From Calonectria ilicicola (taxonomy: Eukaryota; Ascomycota; Sordariomycetes; Hypocreales; Nectriaceae), in NCBI GenBank assembly GCA_020809705.1, contig CP085836.1, positions 992,001-1,056,000 on the forward strand: a stretch of 64,000 bases of DNA. Reading direction: 5' to 3'. A program made the position numbers and the translations under genes. A model generated the notes under the pieces. That model ran no database searches. It was given only the letters and a program-made list of their open reading frames with translations, and was not told the DNA's origin. Positions 11,226-23,700 of the stretch are shown piece after piece; positions within the stretch are counted from its first letter, which is position 1, and every line of letters begins with the position of its first letter.

Positions 11226-14200
11226 ATGACTCGGCCAGACCCACCAGCGTCTCTCCGCAACATCATAGCAACGGCAGATTGCCTCAAGCTGGCCGTCAAA
11301 TCCACCGAGAAGCTCGAATCGCCTAAAGAAAAGCACGAGCACGAGGTTAAAACGCTCGAAGTCGCCCTTAGAAATATGTTAAAAGAATGTGCATCGCAGT
11401 TCGCCAACTCAGATTTCGCACAAATGCCAGAGATAGTGCGCATGGGTGGCCAGATATCGAGTGTGAAAGAAGAGTACAATAAGAATAGGGAACGACTCGA
11501 GCAAGAATATCGCGAGAATGTCTCCAAAATATTCAATGACACTATTTCACAGCTCTGGTCGATGGAGGTTCTGAGAAAACCGACAGAAAGATTTGTTGTT
11601 TCGGCGGACCCACTAGACCTCCTGAGCAAAATCATAGCCGCAACAAAGCTTGCGTCTAAGGCTTGTGACGATGCTCAGAATATCGAGCCACCATGGGAGA
11701 AGCACAACGAGAAGATGATAGAACATGTGAATAAGGCTCGTGCGCTTTCGCAGAATCTATCTGCCCCTACAGGCTGTCAGGGCGATGAAATTCTGATGAT
11801 GATCCTGGACATCGGTGGTGAGATTCATGAAGTGGAACTGAAGTACAAGGACGCCGAAAAGAAATACCGCCGTAACATGGATGAAGAATTCAAGAAACTG
11901 CGCGATAGCTTCATGGAGATGGAAGGAGATTTGCCGCCAGTGGAAACTCGGGGAAAGCAACCGACAGTCATCGACGAGGGTCCCGTTGCTTCAGTAGACG
12001 ACGATGGCGAAGAAGATGTCTTGGCAGATGTTGCAGAAATTGCCACCACCGATGCTGCAGCCAGTACCATGGAAGATGTCGCTGCAGATTCTATAACACG
12101 CGACAGTGGAGACACCATGGTCGCTGCGACGCCGACGAAAGATCTCAGCGCATGGGGCACGACATATGTTGCAAGAGATGCGTCTGAGCATGCTACTCAA
12201 CATGTCACAACGGATCGCGCGGCAGATATTACGCTAAACCCGATCACAAATATTATAGAAGATGTCGCAGCAGGCGCTACAGACGATACCACCGAAGATG
12301 TCACAGCTGACGATACAGGAGGTATTTCTCCAAATCTTGCAACAAATAGCATACTAGATGTCGCAGCAGACTCCACGGCGCATGGCACTACCGATGTCAT
12401 AGTCGTCGCCACAGAAAGTCTTGCAGACGACATGTCAGATGCCAGGGCCGTTCAAGATCCACAGCCAACTCCCGCTACTCCCGCTGCTCCCGCCGCTCCA
12501 GGACCCTGTATCGAATTCAGCGACGTTTTCCAGGATGGCGAGGCCGAAATAAAGCACACCATCGTAAAATGGTCCAATAAGTGGTATATTTTGCGCTGCC
12601 TCCGGCACGGTTATCCCACGTTCGGAGATATGCCATTTGCTACTGCTATGTCACACTGGACTCGATTCCACACCGAAGAAGGTCGACAGTTGATGGTGGA
12701 ATTGGGTGTTCGTGTTTTGAACTGCGATGAAGAAAAGGAAAAGATGAACAACGAGGCAAGCCAGAAAGCATTTAAAAACGGACATGAGCTTTCCAAAAGA
12801 GATCCCCGTGTTGCGACCATTCCTTACAAGTCATCACAAGAGGGATCACACGCAACACAAGGTACCAAGAAGAGAGGTCGAAAGAACAATTTGGGGAATA
12901 CAACCCTCGGAGAGGTAGTCACAGAGGTAGAAGCTATCGAGGACAGAAGGGCAAGCAACACCGCAAATGCTGCAGCCAACACTATGGAAAATGCCGCTGC
13001 AGATCTCATAGCACTCGACACTACAGACACCATGGTCGCTCCGACGCTGACGGAAAATGTCAGCGTAGAAGGCATGAGATATGTTACAAGAGATGTCAAC
13101 CAACATTTTACTGAACCTGTCGCAGCGGATGCTATGAGACTTGACACGACAGACACCATACTCACTGCAACAGAAGGTACTATAGCGGGGGTTATGGCAG
13201 ATATCACGGCAGCTCCCGCAGAAGATGCTACCGAAGATGTCCCAACTGACGACACAGGAGGTATTACTCCAAATTCCACAACGGATACCATACCGGATGT
13301 TGCAGTAGATCTTACGGCATGTGACGGTACCGATGTCATAGTCGTCGCCACAGAAGATATGATGGTAGACGGCATGCCGGATGGCGCAACTGTTCAAGAT
13401 CCGCAGCCAACCCTTCTAGGCGCCGTGACCGCCAACGCCAATGTCGAATCCGAAGTGATGGGCTCGCAGCAACTTGACGGCACTCAGGATCAGCCCACGT
13501 CCACCAACCTGAAAAGCACTGTACGTAAAGCGCCACACTTATTCCAAATGCTTTCTTACTAACGGCAGCAGAGAAAAAGGGCGGTGCCCCCAAACTATAC
13601 TGAAAGTAAGCCAAAACGTGCCCTAAGGAATAAGACCTCCGCTACTCCAGAAAGCTATATCGAATTCAGCAAGGTTTTCCAGAATGGCGAAGCCGACATA
13701 AAACATATCATCGTAAAACACCGATGTCTATACTATATTTTGCGCTGCCTTCAGCACGGGCACCCCACATTTAGAGATGATCCATTCGGTCATGCTCGAT
13801 CGCACTGCGTTGAATCCCATAAATGGGTGGAGGGAAATAAAGACGCTCTCGTCAACTGCTTCGGTGTCTTTGTTTTGAACTGTGATGAGCAAAAGCTAAA
13901 AGAAAACAACGAAGTAAGTCGTGAGGCATTCGAAAATGGACATGGACTTCCCAAAGGAAGCCCTAATACATTGAAGCGGCCACACGGAACACCCAATAAT
14001 CCACTACCACCTCTTCTAGAGCCTGTGGCAGCCAACCTCGATATCGAATCTGAAGAGGCGGGTTCGCAACAACTTGCCGGCGCCCAAGGTCAGCTCGCAC
14101 CCATCAGCCCGCGCATGACTGTACGTAAAGCACCGCACTTGTTCTAAATTCTTTATTGCTAACAGAAGCAGAGGAAAAGGGTGGAGCCTGGAACATATGT

Positions 14201-16835
14201 TGGCACCAGACCAACACGCGTCCCAGCTAAGAACAAACCCGCTACTCCAAGACCCTGTATCGAATTCAGTGAAGTCTTTCAGGATGGTGAGGCTAAAATA
14301 AAGCACACCATCGTAAAACACTCCAATGAATGGTATATTTTGCGCTGCCTCCAGCACGGTTATCACACGTTCGGAGATGAACCGATTGTTGCTGCTAAGT
14401 CACACTGGGCTGAATTCCATATGGGGGAAGGAGGTCAAGAATCGATGATGACGGAATTGGGTGTCCTTGTTCTGCACTGCAATCATGAAAAGTCAAAGAT
14501 AAACAACTGGGCAAGTCAGCAAGCATTTGAAAACGGACATGGACTTTCCAAAAGAGATCCCCGTGTTGCGACCCTTCTAAGTGCTGGATCCAACAACCCG
14601 CGTATTACCGTAAGTAAAAGCCATGATTATTCCAAGCCCTTCGCTTAATTCTAACAACAATAGAGGAAAAGGGCAGCGATCAGTCCATTCAACGACAACA
14701 GCACACCAAAAAGTGCCCGAGTGGAAATGGTTATTGACTTTGAGGACGTTTTCCAAAAAGGCAATGCAGAGGTAAAATATATCATAGTACTTCACGAAAA
14801 AGAATGGTATATTTTGGATTGCGAGGAACACGGTATGACTTTTTCGAGCAATGACCCTATATCCAGTGCCGCAAGACACATCAAAGGTAAATCCCACGGC
14901 AAGTCATCCGGAAATACCCCAAATGTTATCAAACAATTTGGAACTCGTGTTTTGAATTGCAATCAGGAACTTGCAAACAAGAACAATGACATAAATCGAG
15001 AGGCCTTTCGAAAAGGACACAGGAATCCCAAAATATATCCTACTACATATATCGTGACAACCTCTGATATATGGCAAGATTCAACAAGGACTCGTAAACC
15101 ACAGGCTACACCACAAACAGCACAAACAACACCCGCCAAATCCATCACGGATTCAGCAGCAAGCGAGGTTCCTCCTTATAGAAGTGGGGTCGAAGGAGAG
15201 ACAGTGTCGATCCGAGGTCCTTCTCTGGGAAACAATGATTCGGAAATGGACAACGGAGATGTTCCAGAAACATATGAGACGAATGCACATGCTAAAACTT
15301 CGACCGGGATCAAGTATTCCACAGAAGATTCAAGCACAACAAATGCCGCTAGTGAAGACATTGGGGTTGCGATCACGTCTCATGCATTCCAAGATTCTAG
15401 GTCATCGCTCGACTTTGCGGGAATCACTAACCCGGTTCCCGGTGAGGTTTACCGAGAATTTCGGCCAAAGACCGACGATTGGCGAGCTGTCCTCATTCTT
15501 CCCGGGGTGGCTACAGATCAGTCGGTTGACATCGGGCTGTTAGGAACAATTGAAGGTTTGGGTCTCATGGAGCATCTCCCACCATGCTACTTGTATGATG
15601 AGGAAACTGGGATTCTCAGTTGGAAAGATGAGTACACGGATGGAGGAGACTTGGTGGAACAACGGGAGTTCGCTGCTTTGCTCTTTGACGATCGTGATTT
15701 TCCCAGGGACAGCAAGGCTGACTGGGTATCAGCCAGTGATCTTCGACATGGAGAGGTTGAAAATGAAAGCTTCAAGCAGATTCCCCATTATCAATCTGCC
15801 CGTGACTTTTTGACCGCCCGAGAGGCGAGAAGGAGACTCGAAAGTACGGTCACAGTGGCAGTAGCTGTTGAGAGCTTACCGGGGAAAAGCAACCGAAATG
15901 AAGAACTGCCCCAAAACCTAGAGAAGCGGCAACCCCAGTCAATTCGGCACGGGACATCAAAGACATCACAAACAGCACCCACTAAATGCAGCATGGCTTC
16001 GAGTGATGCTCCTGTTTGCAAAAAGATGCATGAAGGAGCGCTAATAACAATTAGCGATGACTCAGAAAGCGATGACTCTGAAACGGGCGACGAAGATGCT
16101 CAAGCCATGCAACCCAACACGACAAATAGAAGGAAATCTCCTACAAACAAAGGCAACTTGGTCTCAGCCTGGAAGGATCCTGATGATTTGGTGGTATCGC
16201 AAAGCGATGAGGCGTTGGCGAAGGCAGCTATGGCTACCCTTCAGCAGACGCGAGAGCAAACACGGGTAAATGTTCCCAGGGCACATGAGCTCGAAGATGG
16301 TGTCAGAACTACAGACCACCTGATGTTTTCCCCCGGGGGAAGATACCATTTAGAAGAGGTGGCAATGGCATCGAGCTCCGTTTTAACCAGTGAATTTTTC
16401 GCTGCTCAACCCTCGATAAATGAGTGGCTTACTCGTGGAACCGGACCAAGTCTCCAGTCTGTAGCTATCGACTCACGTGGTGAACAGCAAATACGTGCAT
16501 TTTCGACAAGCTCCACGGTGAACGATACATCAACAGCTACACCAAGACCACCCCAACAGAGTCTACTGCCGTCCCCAGGCCTCCCAATGTGGGATCGCCG
16601 TATCCTCTCGGGGTACACAGTCCCTCACTCCCTGTCAGGATTCTCGCAGACGTGTGAGTCGCCGGTTCTTCACCCACACAGCCTAGATTGCGTCTCGCAG
16701 TTTGCACCTAAAGCACTACTGATTCCGGAGCACACTGGCCAGAAGCCGTCACCTATTATTTTTCCTAGAAATGAGTCTCAAAATAGGTATAGAAGTCCCT
16801 ATCTAGACCCTAGCCATCATAGGACTCGGAGGTGA
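11226..16835 (+). CDS. Giant protein with four repeated Cys/His modules
   Basis: Spliced model: 11226-13520, 13572-14120, 14172-14609, 14664-16835, all phase 0, giving 1,817 aa. The start at 11226 is the first ATG after a T-rich leader, and the frame is also open slightly upstream. Order: two related coiled-coil segments (residues 1-240); a Thr/Ala/Asp-rich region that occurs twice (about 255-420 and 575-735); a Cys/His module at about 426-535 and again at 792-900, 960-1080 and 1115-1225; an unrelated tail domain near 1354-1470 (DWRAVLILPG...GLMEHLPPCYLYD). Each module reads about IEFxxVFQxGxAxIKHxIVK, YILxCLQHG and VLNCxxEKxKxNN, with Cys-x3-His and two later His in the first three copies (a zinc-finger-like layout; the fourth is more divergent). 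I recall similar unnamed fungal proteins but no function. Exons 2-4 all begin Arg-Lys-Arg. Confidence 0.8.
12034..13410 (+). repeat. Direct repeat inside the giant gene
   Basis: Roughly 12034-12470 and 12960-13410 are clearly related. Both encode a Thr/Ala/Asp-rich stretch with parallel landmarks: ASTMEDVAAD and ANTMENAAAD, DTMVAATPT and DTMVAPTLT, DDTGGISPN and DDTGGITPN, TDVIVVATE and TDVIVVATE, VQDPQPT in both. The nucleotide similarity points to one duplication rather than convergent low complexity. Confidence 0.75.
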
Positions 16836-16959
16836 ATAGTTTTGATACATTTGGATGGGATTCAAGGGCTGATTTGTTTTATTCCTTTGCCAATATACCC
16901 AAACTAGATTGAGAACAGCAGAAACCCTACCCTACACACATGTACCAAAAAACTTGATT

Positions 16960-17900
16960 TAACTGGGCAGCACGCACGTGATGGTGTTATCACTGGTTGC
17001 CAGATTAAGGTTTAGTGGATGATAGATCAAAGTGAGATGATTGGTCATGTTTGAGTGGGGGAGACGGTGGTTCTGGGGGCCTCGCTGTATCCACTAATCT
17101 AGGCTCGTCCAAGCGCCTCTGGCCGTTTTGGGCAATTGGGAGGGAGGGGTGCGAGATTTAGGGCCCCACTACCTTACTCATACTGTAAGACCAGCAAGGG
17201 TAGAAAGGAACAGTGGGCGGTGGGGACACCCCAGTCCTTCGATCCCTGTCAGCATGGATGCTCGCGTTTGCCAAGCCTTGTTCTCTCCGCATCATGTCCA
17301 TGCGATATGGTTGGTGGAGGGCGGCTCTGCACAACCCCGGCCACCAGGCCGCTGATTGGTGTGGATGCTTCTTGCCTCCATCCCCACTGAGCAATCGTCT
17401 CCTTGCGTGTGCCAGAGGTTCAACAGCAGCCCCATCCGTGTTGGTGCTGCCGATAACCCCGAGCAGGGACGATGGGGCCCTGCATCCTCGCCCTGTTGCC
17501 TCCCACCCCCCCAACGCGGCAGGATTCATTGTGAAAAGAAGAAATGCAAGACGCCTTATCTGGAATTCTATACTTGCCAGCAGGGGCAATAATAAAAGAT
17601 ACGGCTGAAGCTGAAACAAGTGCCACTGTCATGTGCGCACACGATGATGATGATGGTTACGCTAAGGGACTGGGAGTGACAACCGTTGTCTCCCATCCAC
17701 CCACCATCCAACCGCCTACCCACCCATGGGACAACGAGAGAAGAAGTGGGCGCACGGAGAGCATCACAGCCTGTAATAATCACCAAATATCTGTTGCTGA
17801 TTTCCCTGCTAACACAACCACCACCATCATGCCTCCAGCGGGCTCAACTTGGCGGCACGGCGTGACAGTGAGCCGGCCGGTGGTGAAATGAAACCAACAC
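16960..17900 (+). repeat. Dispersed ~1 kb repeat, copy A
   Basis: This copy shares ordered blocks with 31985-33125 and with the inverted copy at 54620-55560. The blocks are 'gattaaggttt...tgattg' at the left, 'gttctc...ccgca' with 'ggtggcggctctgc'-like sequence in the middle, then 'gcctccatcccc', 'gaacagggac', 'gctgaaacaagtg' and 'caacttggcggcacggc' at the right. I see no transposase-like frame. The copy lies directly upstream of the family gene at 18313. Confidence 0.65.
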
Positions 17901-18029
17901 ACCACCGCGGCCGCCCCAGGGTTGGCAGCACCTGGGGGAAAACATTCCGGATGTACCAATCCTCCATGCCACGAAGGCCTTGATTCGATCGTCAGCTCCA
18001 TCATTTCGCTTGGTTGCTTAAAATGTGAA

Positions 18030-18230
18030 CCAAAATCACCCGAGCGGAAAAAGTTTCAGCATCTAGCGCGGTGCCGCCTCTTCCTTCTGTCAGCCCTGCT
18101 GCCAGGTCTCCTTGCAACCCAATTGAAATAAAGCACTAGCCCAGGCGCCGTCACCTCCAACGCGTTCCTCGGTCTCAACCAGTCTTGCTCCTGCATCCTT
18201 GATCTTCTCGACAGAACCCGTCATCTCTAT
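18030..18230 (+). promoter_or_regulatory. Shared upstream module, diverged copy
   Basis: The sequence 'aaaatgtgaacca...gcatctagcgcgg...cagtcttgctcctgcatcc' matches 'aaaatgcgaacca...ggcatatagcggg...gagtcttgctctttcacc' at 33300-33470. It precedes the family member at 18313, consistent with a conserved 5' region of that family. Confidence 0.45.
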
Positions 18231-18312
18231 GAAGGGTGAGCCTGATGGACCCAATGACATGTCCTCGTTTTGCCAAAGTGCCAACATTTACTAATGATTA
18301 GAACTAATTCAG

Positions 18313-19180
18313 TATCGTGCTACTCCACACCACCGCCGGTTCCAACGTACCATATGGCCACCCGCGCGAAATAGACGCTATCGACACCGGAATAAAAAAC
18401 TTGTCACTTGTTACTGTCGAGAGTTTCGGATGCAAGGGGCCGGAGGACAGCATCGAACCATCTGAAGCACCCGCCTCAAGAACCGATTTGTCACGTCCTA
18501 CAGAAGAGATTCTCAGGGTCGTGGTCCTAGTAGGCAGCCTAGAACCTCTCGGCAGCTTGAACGCACAGCTCGGCGATCTCGAAGCCTCTCAGGCATCCTT
18601 CTTCGTCGCAGACCTACTGAACACTCGTTTCGAGAATTTTAGAAAGGAAGCTCTGCCTATCATCTTTGATTGGTGTCCTGAATACGATGATCCCAAATTT
18701 GGTATTGTATTGGAAAGAGTCTTGTATAGCTTCAAGTGTCGGTGCTGTTTCGACAAGAGGCCAGGCCTCACAACAACCCAGATACAAAAGCACCTTACAG
18801 GAGAAGCTAGCAGAGATGGGCTTTTGGACATGACGATCGATGCTTTTGCTTTTGTTCTCGATCAGAACGCTCTTAACCCCGAAGCCTGCCGCGTTCTATA
18901 CGATGAGCTTTGCCGCCATAATTGCAGCATAGCACTGCTGCGTGTTACTAATATGCTGTTGTTGAATCTCTCCTCGGTTCGTAATATAGTGCAGCTTACC
19001 ACAGAGTTGGACGCAAATGCTGCTCCAACGGATCAATGCAATGAACCACTCGTCATTATTCAAGTTAAATTCCTCGAAACGCTTACTCGCCTTGTGATTG
19101 ACCATGCATCTGCTCTAGAGCACGGTCTCTCACCAACACCCTGTCTGACTAGATCCTGCAGACGCAACAGTCTAACGTGA
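18313..19180 (+). CDS. Member of an unrecognised repeat-domain family (one domain, start unresolved)
   Basis: The exon opens behind a good acceptor (ctaattcag) in the same phase as exon 2 of the three-domain gene at 33496, and ends in a stop at 19178. Recognisable parts are FENFRKEALPII, FKCRCCFDKRPGLT and NPEACRVLYDEL. These match FKRFRKEALPII, FKYRCCLDRRSRLT and PEACQVVYDAA in the larger gene. It therefore carries about one domain copy plus an unrelated tail. The upstream exon is unclear: ATGAAGG before gtgagc at 18221 is the obvious candidate, but its phase does not fit and would give an early stop. The gene may thus be a pseudogene or use another start. No function is known. Confidence 0.55.
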
Positions 19181-19699
19181 GAAGGCATTCTATATCGAGA
19201 GGACAGGCTGAGAGGAGGAGGCTTTGATAGGTTAGAAGGATAGTACGATGAATTTATGAATGTGATGCCTTTTCCTCGAGCCATTCCTTAACCATGTGTT
19301 TGACTTCATACAACGGAATGATCAACCCTACCGAAGGGGCCTGCTGGGGAAGAGCAACCGTTATATTTCTCATGTCTTGTATTTGACTGGCGACGAAGAG
19401 TGACTGACCGCGAGAATATCTGGCAGCGCAAAAAGCTTGGGTTAAACCTCAGTGGTTGTCCTTGTATCTGCCGTCATGCCGCCAACGAGGCTCGCCGTGG
19501 TGGTGCGGCCTCCATCGCGGTGAAGGTCGGGACCTTATAATGATGGTGGCATGTAAACGGATCATGACCTGATTACGACCGCTCCAACTTCACAAAAGGT
19601 AGCTTAATTAAGGTAACATTTATATGTATACACGTACATGTACCTTAAGAGTTCAGATTCACAGCTTGGAAGATGCACCAATTTCCAGGGAGGGTGTTG

Positions 19700-19890
19700 G
19701 TTCGAGTGCCCACTATTTTCTCTTGCGGGAAACAGGTGGACCAAAATGTCGGCACGTAGCACGCCACCACCCCTCCCATCTTACCCTGTTCATTTCTCCT
19801 CGCAATCCGCTCCACAAAGCATCGACTTGACCATCGCCCCCAATGTCATTCCACAATTCTGAAGAGTCTTGCTCCTGTATAATACACCCA
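19700..19890 (+). promoter_or_regulatory. Shared upstream module, copy before a family relic
   Basis: The sequence 'ctcttgcggg...ccaaaatgtcggca' and 'gaccatcgcccccaatg...gaagagtcttgctcctg' parallels the modules at 125-335 and 33290-33500. The relic of the same gene family follows at once. Confidence 0.45.
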
Positions 19891-20215
19891 GGTGCAGCTG
19901 ATGTAGCGCCGAACAATTCTCCTCTGTACACGTTAACAAGCATATTGACCGACCCATTAACCCCATGCAAGCTGGGTCAAATATTGGCTAACCGTTTCTT
20001 CAGAACCTAGGATGCCAACAAACCTAGCTCCACGCCTTTCCGCAGCTCGAACGGGGTGACTGCGACACTCGATGCGCTCGAAACGGACGATCTAAACATG
20101 GAAATAAAATACGTGCTATTTTCTACGGCCGAGAGCCTCCACGGCTTTGATTCCACCGGGCAAAAAAAAATCTGTCCAGGCCCAACGCTGCAAGCACATT
20201 CTTGGAGGCTGTGAA
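19885..20215 (+). pseudogene. Relic of the repeat-domain family (5' end only)
   Basis: This is a decayed copy of the first exons of the gene at 33496. The first-exon end (ctcctct followed by gtacac) and the acceptor (gctaaccgtttcttcag) sit where they do in the intact gene (cctct/gtaggt and gctaattg...ttaacag). The start codon is lost. The following frame reads FRSSNGVTATLDALETDD, which resembles the family's linker region, and stops after about 70 codons. No domain body follows. Alignment was by eye. Confidence 0.4.
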
Positions 20216-20479
20216 AGTACTGTTTATGGCTAAAGGCTATTAGTGTACGTGCCCTCTGTTTGATCGGACTGATCTGTGCGGCAAACGATGCATTGAATAG
20301 TTGGATATGCGAATTGGAAAGGCCGTACAAAAGATGTTGGGGATGGTTTAGAGCGCGCTTAATCCGCTGGGGAAGCCACCTTAATACTCGGGCCTCGATA
20401 ATGTTCACGGAAAAGGCTCATCTCCATCATTGAAAGTCTTGACCTTGAGATTTTGCATTTAAAGTATCGTGCGGCGCAA

Positions 20480-20650
20480 AGAATACAGGCTGCCACACTG
20501 CTATTTCATCCGGCAGATAAGAGTTATTAGACTCCTCCTCAGAGGCGACCAAGTCAGAGCTACGTCTCAAAGAGAATATTCACCTATACACGAGTCCAGA
20601 ATCCTCCCATGGAAAAATCTTCCCTTGGCTGCGCCTCGATTACGAGAGGC
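20480..20650 (+). pseudogene. Probable relic of the SKP1-like gene
   Basis: The sequence 'ctgccacactgctatttc...caagtcagagctacgtctcaaa' parallels 'ctgccgaactgccatttg...caagtccgagctacctctcaaa' in the SKP1-like gene (about 42460-42530). In one frame it reads RLPHCYFIRQIRVI, comparable with QLPNCHLALIRVLL. No BTB/SKP1 body follows, so this would be a 5' fragment only. Confidence 0.35.
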
Positions 20651-20726
20651 GTTGGCGGCTTGCAGCAGACCAACAATCCAGATGAGACCCCATTCATGCA
20701 CCAGGTACACTCTCACACAACTTCGC

Positions 20727-23700
20727 TTACACGTTTTTAAGCTTAGCCAAGTCGCTAAATGGTTGTGGCCCAGAGCTAGCTGACAGCTTCGACTTAAAGT
20801 CATGGATATCTGTGATTTCAGCTGTATATCTAACGGCGGTTATGTCACTCGAACCCAACTGTTCACCAGGGACCAACGAGCTGACCCCAGCATTCTCTGA
20901 TTTTCCTTGTGCGTAGAGATGAACAGACAAACGAGCTCTCTGATTTGATGCTGGATTAAAATGCTTGTTGAAAAAGTCAACCATGTCCGATTTTGTGAGA
21001 TCCTTGACACGGGCAGCATCAAGTTGGGCTATTCGTAGTTAGTGAATAAAAGGAGGGCTTTTCCCAATATTTGCGCATTACTTAGAACTTACCAAATTCA
21101 AAATCGCAGTATCCACTTTTAATCTGAGCCCAATGTCGAAGAGATTCGTGGTCAAGATTCTTGGTCCTGTCTAAAACTCTGATCATCAAGCTTTGCTTGT
21201 GGCTATCAAGTTCGGTTTCCGGCATGTTGTTTAATGTTTCCGCAAATCGTGACAAGAATGCTTCAATCCGAGAGTCGAGATGATCCGGTGCCATCTCACT
21301 CTGCACCAAGAAGCGCAATCCATAGGTTGCTTGAAATTGTCGCACTACTCCACCGAACACAACATATCCGAGCTGTTCTTTGGTGCGGAGCTGGTCAAAG
21401 ACTGGTTCATGGATCATCTGGCCAATCAATTGTGTTTTTGCACGAATCTCACGATCTCCTCGGTCTCCAGTGTAAAACCATGTCTCAACGCAATGATTCA
21501 CGTTAGCCGGATCCTCGAGGGTCTTGCGATAGACATGTGATCCTGGCGGCAGAATGAGCGACCGGATAATGGGCCATTTGGCTCGAGGTAAAATGCGAGG
21601 CTTGAAAATAGACTCGATAGTGTCTGTCAGCTCCAATGCATCCTCTTTATCCATGTTACCAAGCACGTAAACCTGGATATGCAGTTGAGACAGCACATCA
21701 TTCTGGAACAGTCGCACAGCATCTAAAGTAATCTCTGGTAGCTCAGCCAAGAGCTCCTCCACTGAGTAGCCTCTTGCCGCATTCAACCAATTTATCTTAT
21801 CGTCCAGTTGGTTATATGGTGATTGTAACTGGTGATTGCTGTATTCACGCGCGAGTCTGTCCTTGGCAATGGCGAAACGGTCTTCCTTGATATCAATGTG
21901 TCGGATTGTTTTCGCGACTTGTTTTAGAAGCAGAGGAAGCTTCTCACTGTAGCCTCTGATCTCTGAAGACAGACCCTGGGAATCAAGACCGACAGTGCAC
22001 AGTAGTCCCGCCAGCTCTGCGTCGTAGGAGTACTCTTCGAGAGCATCTCGTACTAAGTAAGTGAACAGCCGCGCCTTGACGTTATTCTCAGCAGAGGCGT
22101 AGATGAGTGGCGTTTTCAAGCTAAAGTTGACATTGGCGCAGGGGACCCAGAAAGTATCATCCATTTTCCACCAAGTCCGGACACTAGCATCGTCTCGGAG
22201 AATGCGAGGAGACAGAGCAGGTTCTGTCACTTCATTCTTTTTGACCTCAAGCTGACTCGGAATGAATTGGTTCTCGCGAGGTAAATGGAGAGCGCTAAGA
22301 CGTTTCTCAGGGGTCACTGACACAGCCTTGTCAAGCTCGGCTATCAACTCTCCTGGGATCTTCTCGTAACGATACTCCGTCCCGTACCACTTCTCCGTCT
22401 GGTCCCAGTTTCCTGGGTAGTGACGGGATACAATAGTCATTCTGAAGTTATCAGGGCGAAGCGTATCTAGCGCCTTTTCGATGTTTTGGGGCTCAAAGGT
22501 CCTCAAATGATTGCTGCCACTGAGAAGCCACTCGCGCGCCATGGGCGTCTGCATAACAGAACTTATTCTACTGGTAAAGCAGCTGGCATTTGTCTTCTGT
22601 GTGAATTTGAAGTCGATATCGGCCATTTTCCTTTGCTCTTCGAAAATCCGTTCCAGCGGTGGTATTTCGCGAAGAAGATTGACATACTGAAAAAAGACTT
22701 TTAAGATTTCAGGATAATTCTTCAGACCCTACATGGAATTGGTTAGCTTGGGTCAGCATAGAATTTCAGGGCCGATTACCTCTTCAGATAGGTAAAGCTG
22801 AACATAAAGGATGCCTGTAGTACCAGGACAAATATAATTATGGCCCGCATTGAGCGCGTTGACCCAACACTTGCCCTTGAGATAGGACAATAGACTTCCA
22901 GAGCCTTCATGCCCGATAAGGTGACTAATGTGCTTACTAGGCTCAGAAGCACACATGTATTCCTCGTCGATAAAGGGGAAGTGAAGATGAAGTTCCCTCA
23001 GGTCCTTGACAGGGTTCACAAAGCATTGCGTGCCCAGATCAGAATTTCTGAATGGAAGCTCATGGGGCCATCGGTTAGGAGCCAGGTGCTTGTTGACGAT
23101 GGGAGAAAATAATTCAACAACCCATTTTTGAAGAAGGTCGAGAGGTTCCCGACCAAGAACCACGACCTTCATGCGATTCGCAGAGTAGTGCTTAGCATAA
23201 AACTCGATGAACTTCTCTCGCACGTTAATACCACGAGATTCAGGCAAAGTCTTCAGAGTCTCAAGGTTTCCTGTACTAAAATGACAGTAGGGATGCTTGG
23301 GGTTAGAGAGTGACCTTTGCAGCTGACCAAGTCGCCGGTCGTCACATTGCAAATTTTTCTTGTATTCAGAGTCAACAGCTTTCAGCTCTCTGTCCAGAGT
23401 CTCGGGGAGGAACAGAGGTTCGTGAAAGAACTGGGCAAAACGATCAAGAGCTTCGCGAAGGGGTGACGGATTGCTTTCAGAGAGATCATCGTCATTTTCA
23501 GGCTTTGCAGCGACGTCAAAGTAGTAGTTAGTGGAAGTGGAAATAGTATGAGCATTTGAGCTTCCCGAGTGGGCGGAAAGGTACTGGCTATACTCATTCT
23601 CAATTGGGAACTTCTTAGTACCCATAAATAGAAGCTAGAGAGGCCAGAGAGATTAGTTATAAGAGTCGCTCTGGTTCCATGGGATTGTGCAGCTCACATG

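Noticed and set aside
12824..13397. Long minus-strand frames inside the giant gene
   Set aside because: They are shadows of the Thr/Ala/Asp-rich coding repeat. Composition is Ser/Val-rich by complement, and the + strand exons fit splicing and repeats.
17158..17619. Open frames of up to 153 codons in the dispersed repeat
   Set aside because: The corresponding frames are not kept in copies at 31985 and 54620, so they are not coding.
19690..19720. 'ggttcgagtgcc', resembling a tRNA T-arm
   Set aside because: No acceptor stem, D-arm or anticodon arm could be folded around it. It lies in the shared module.
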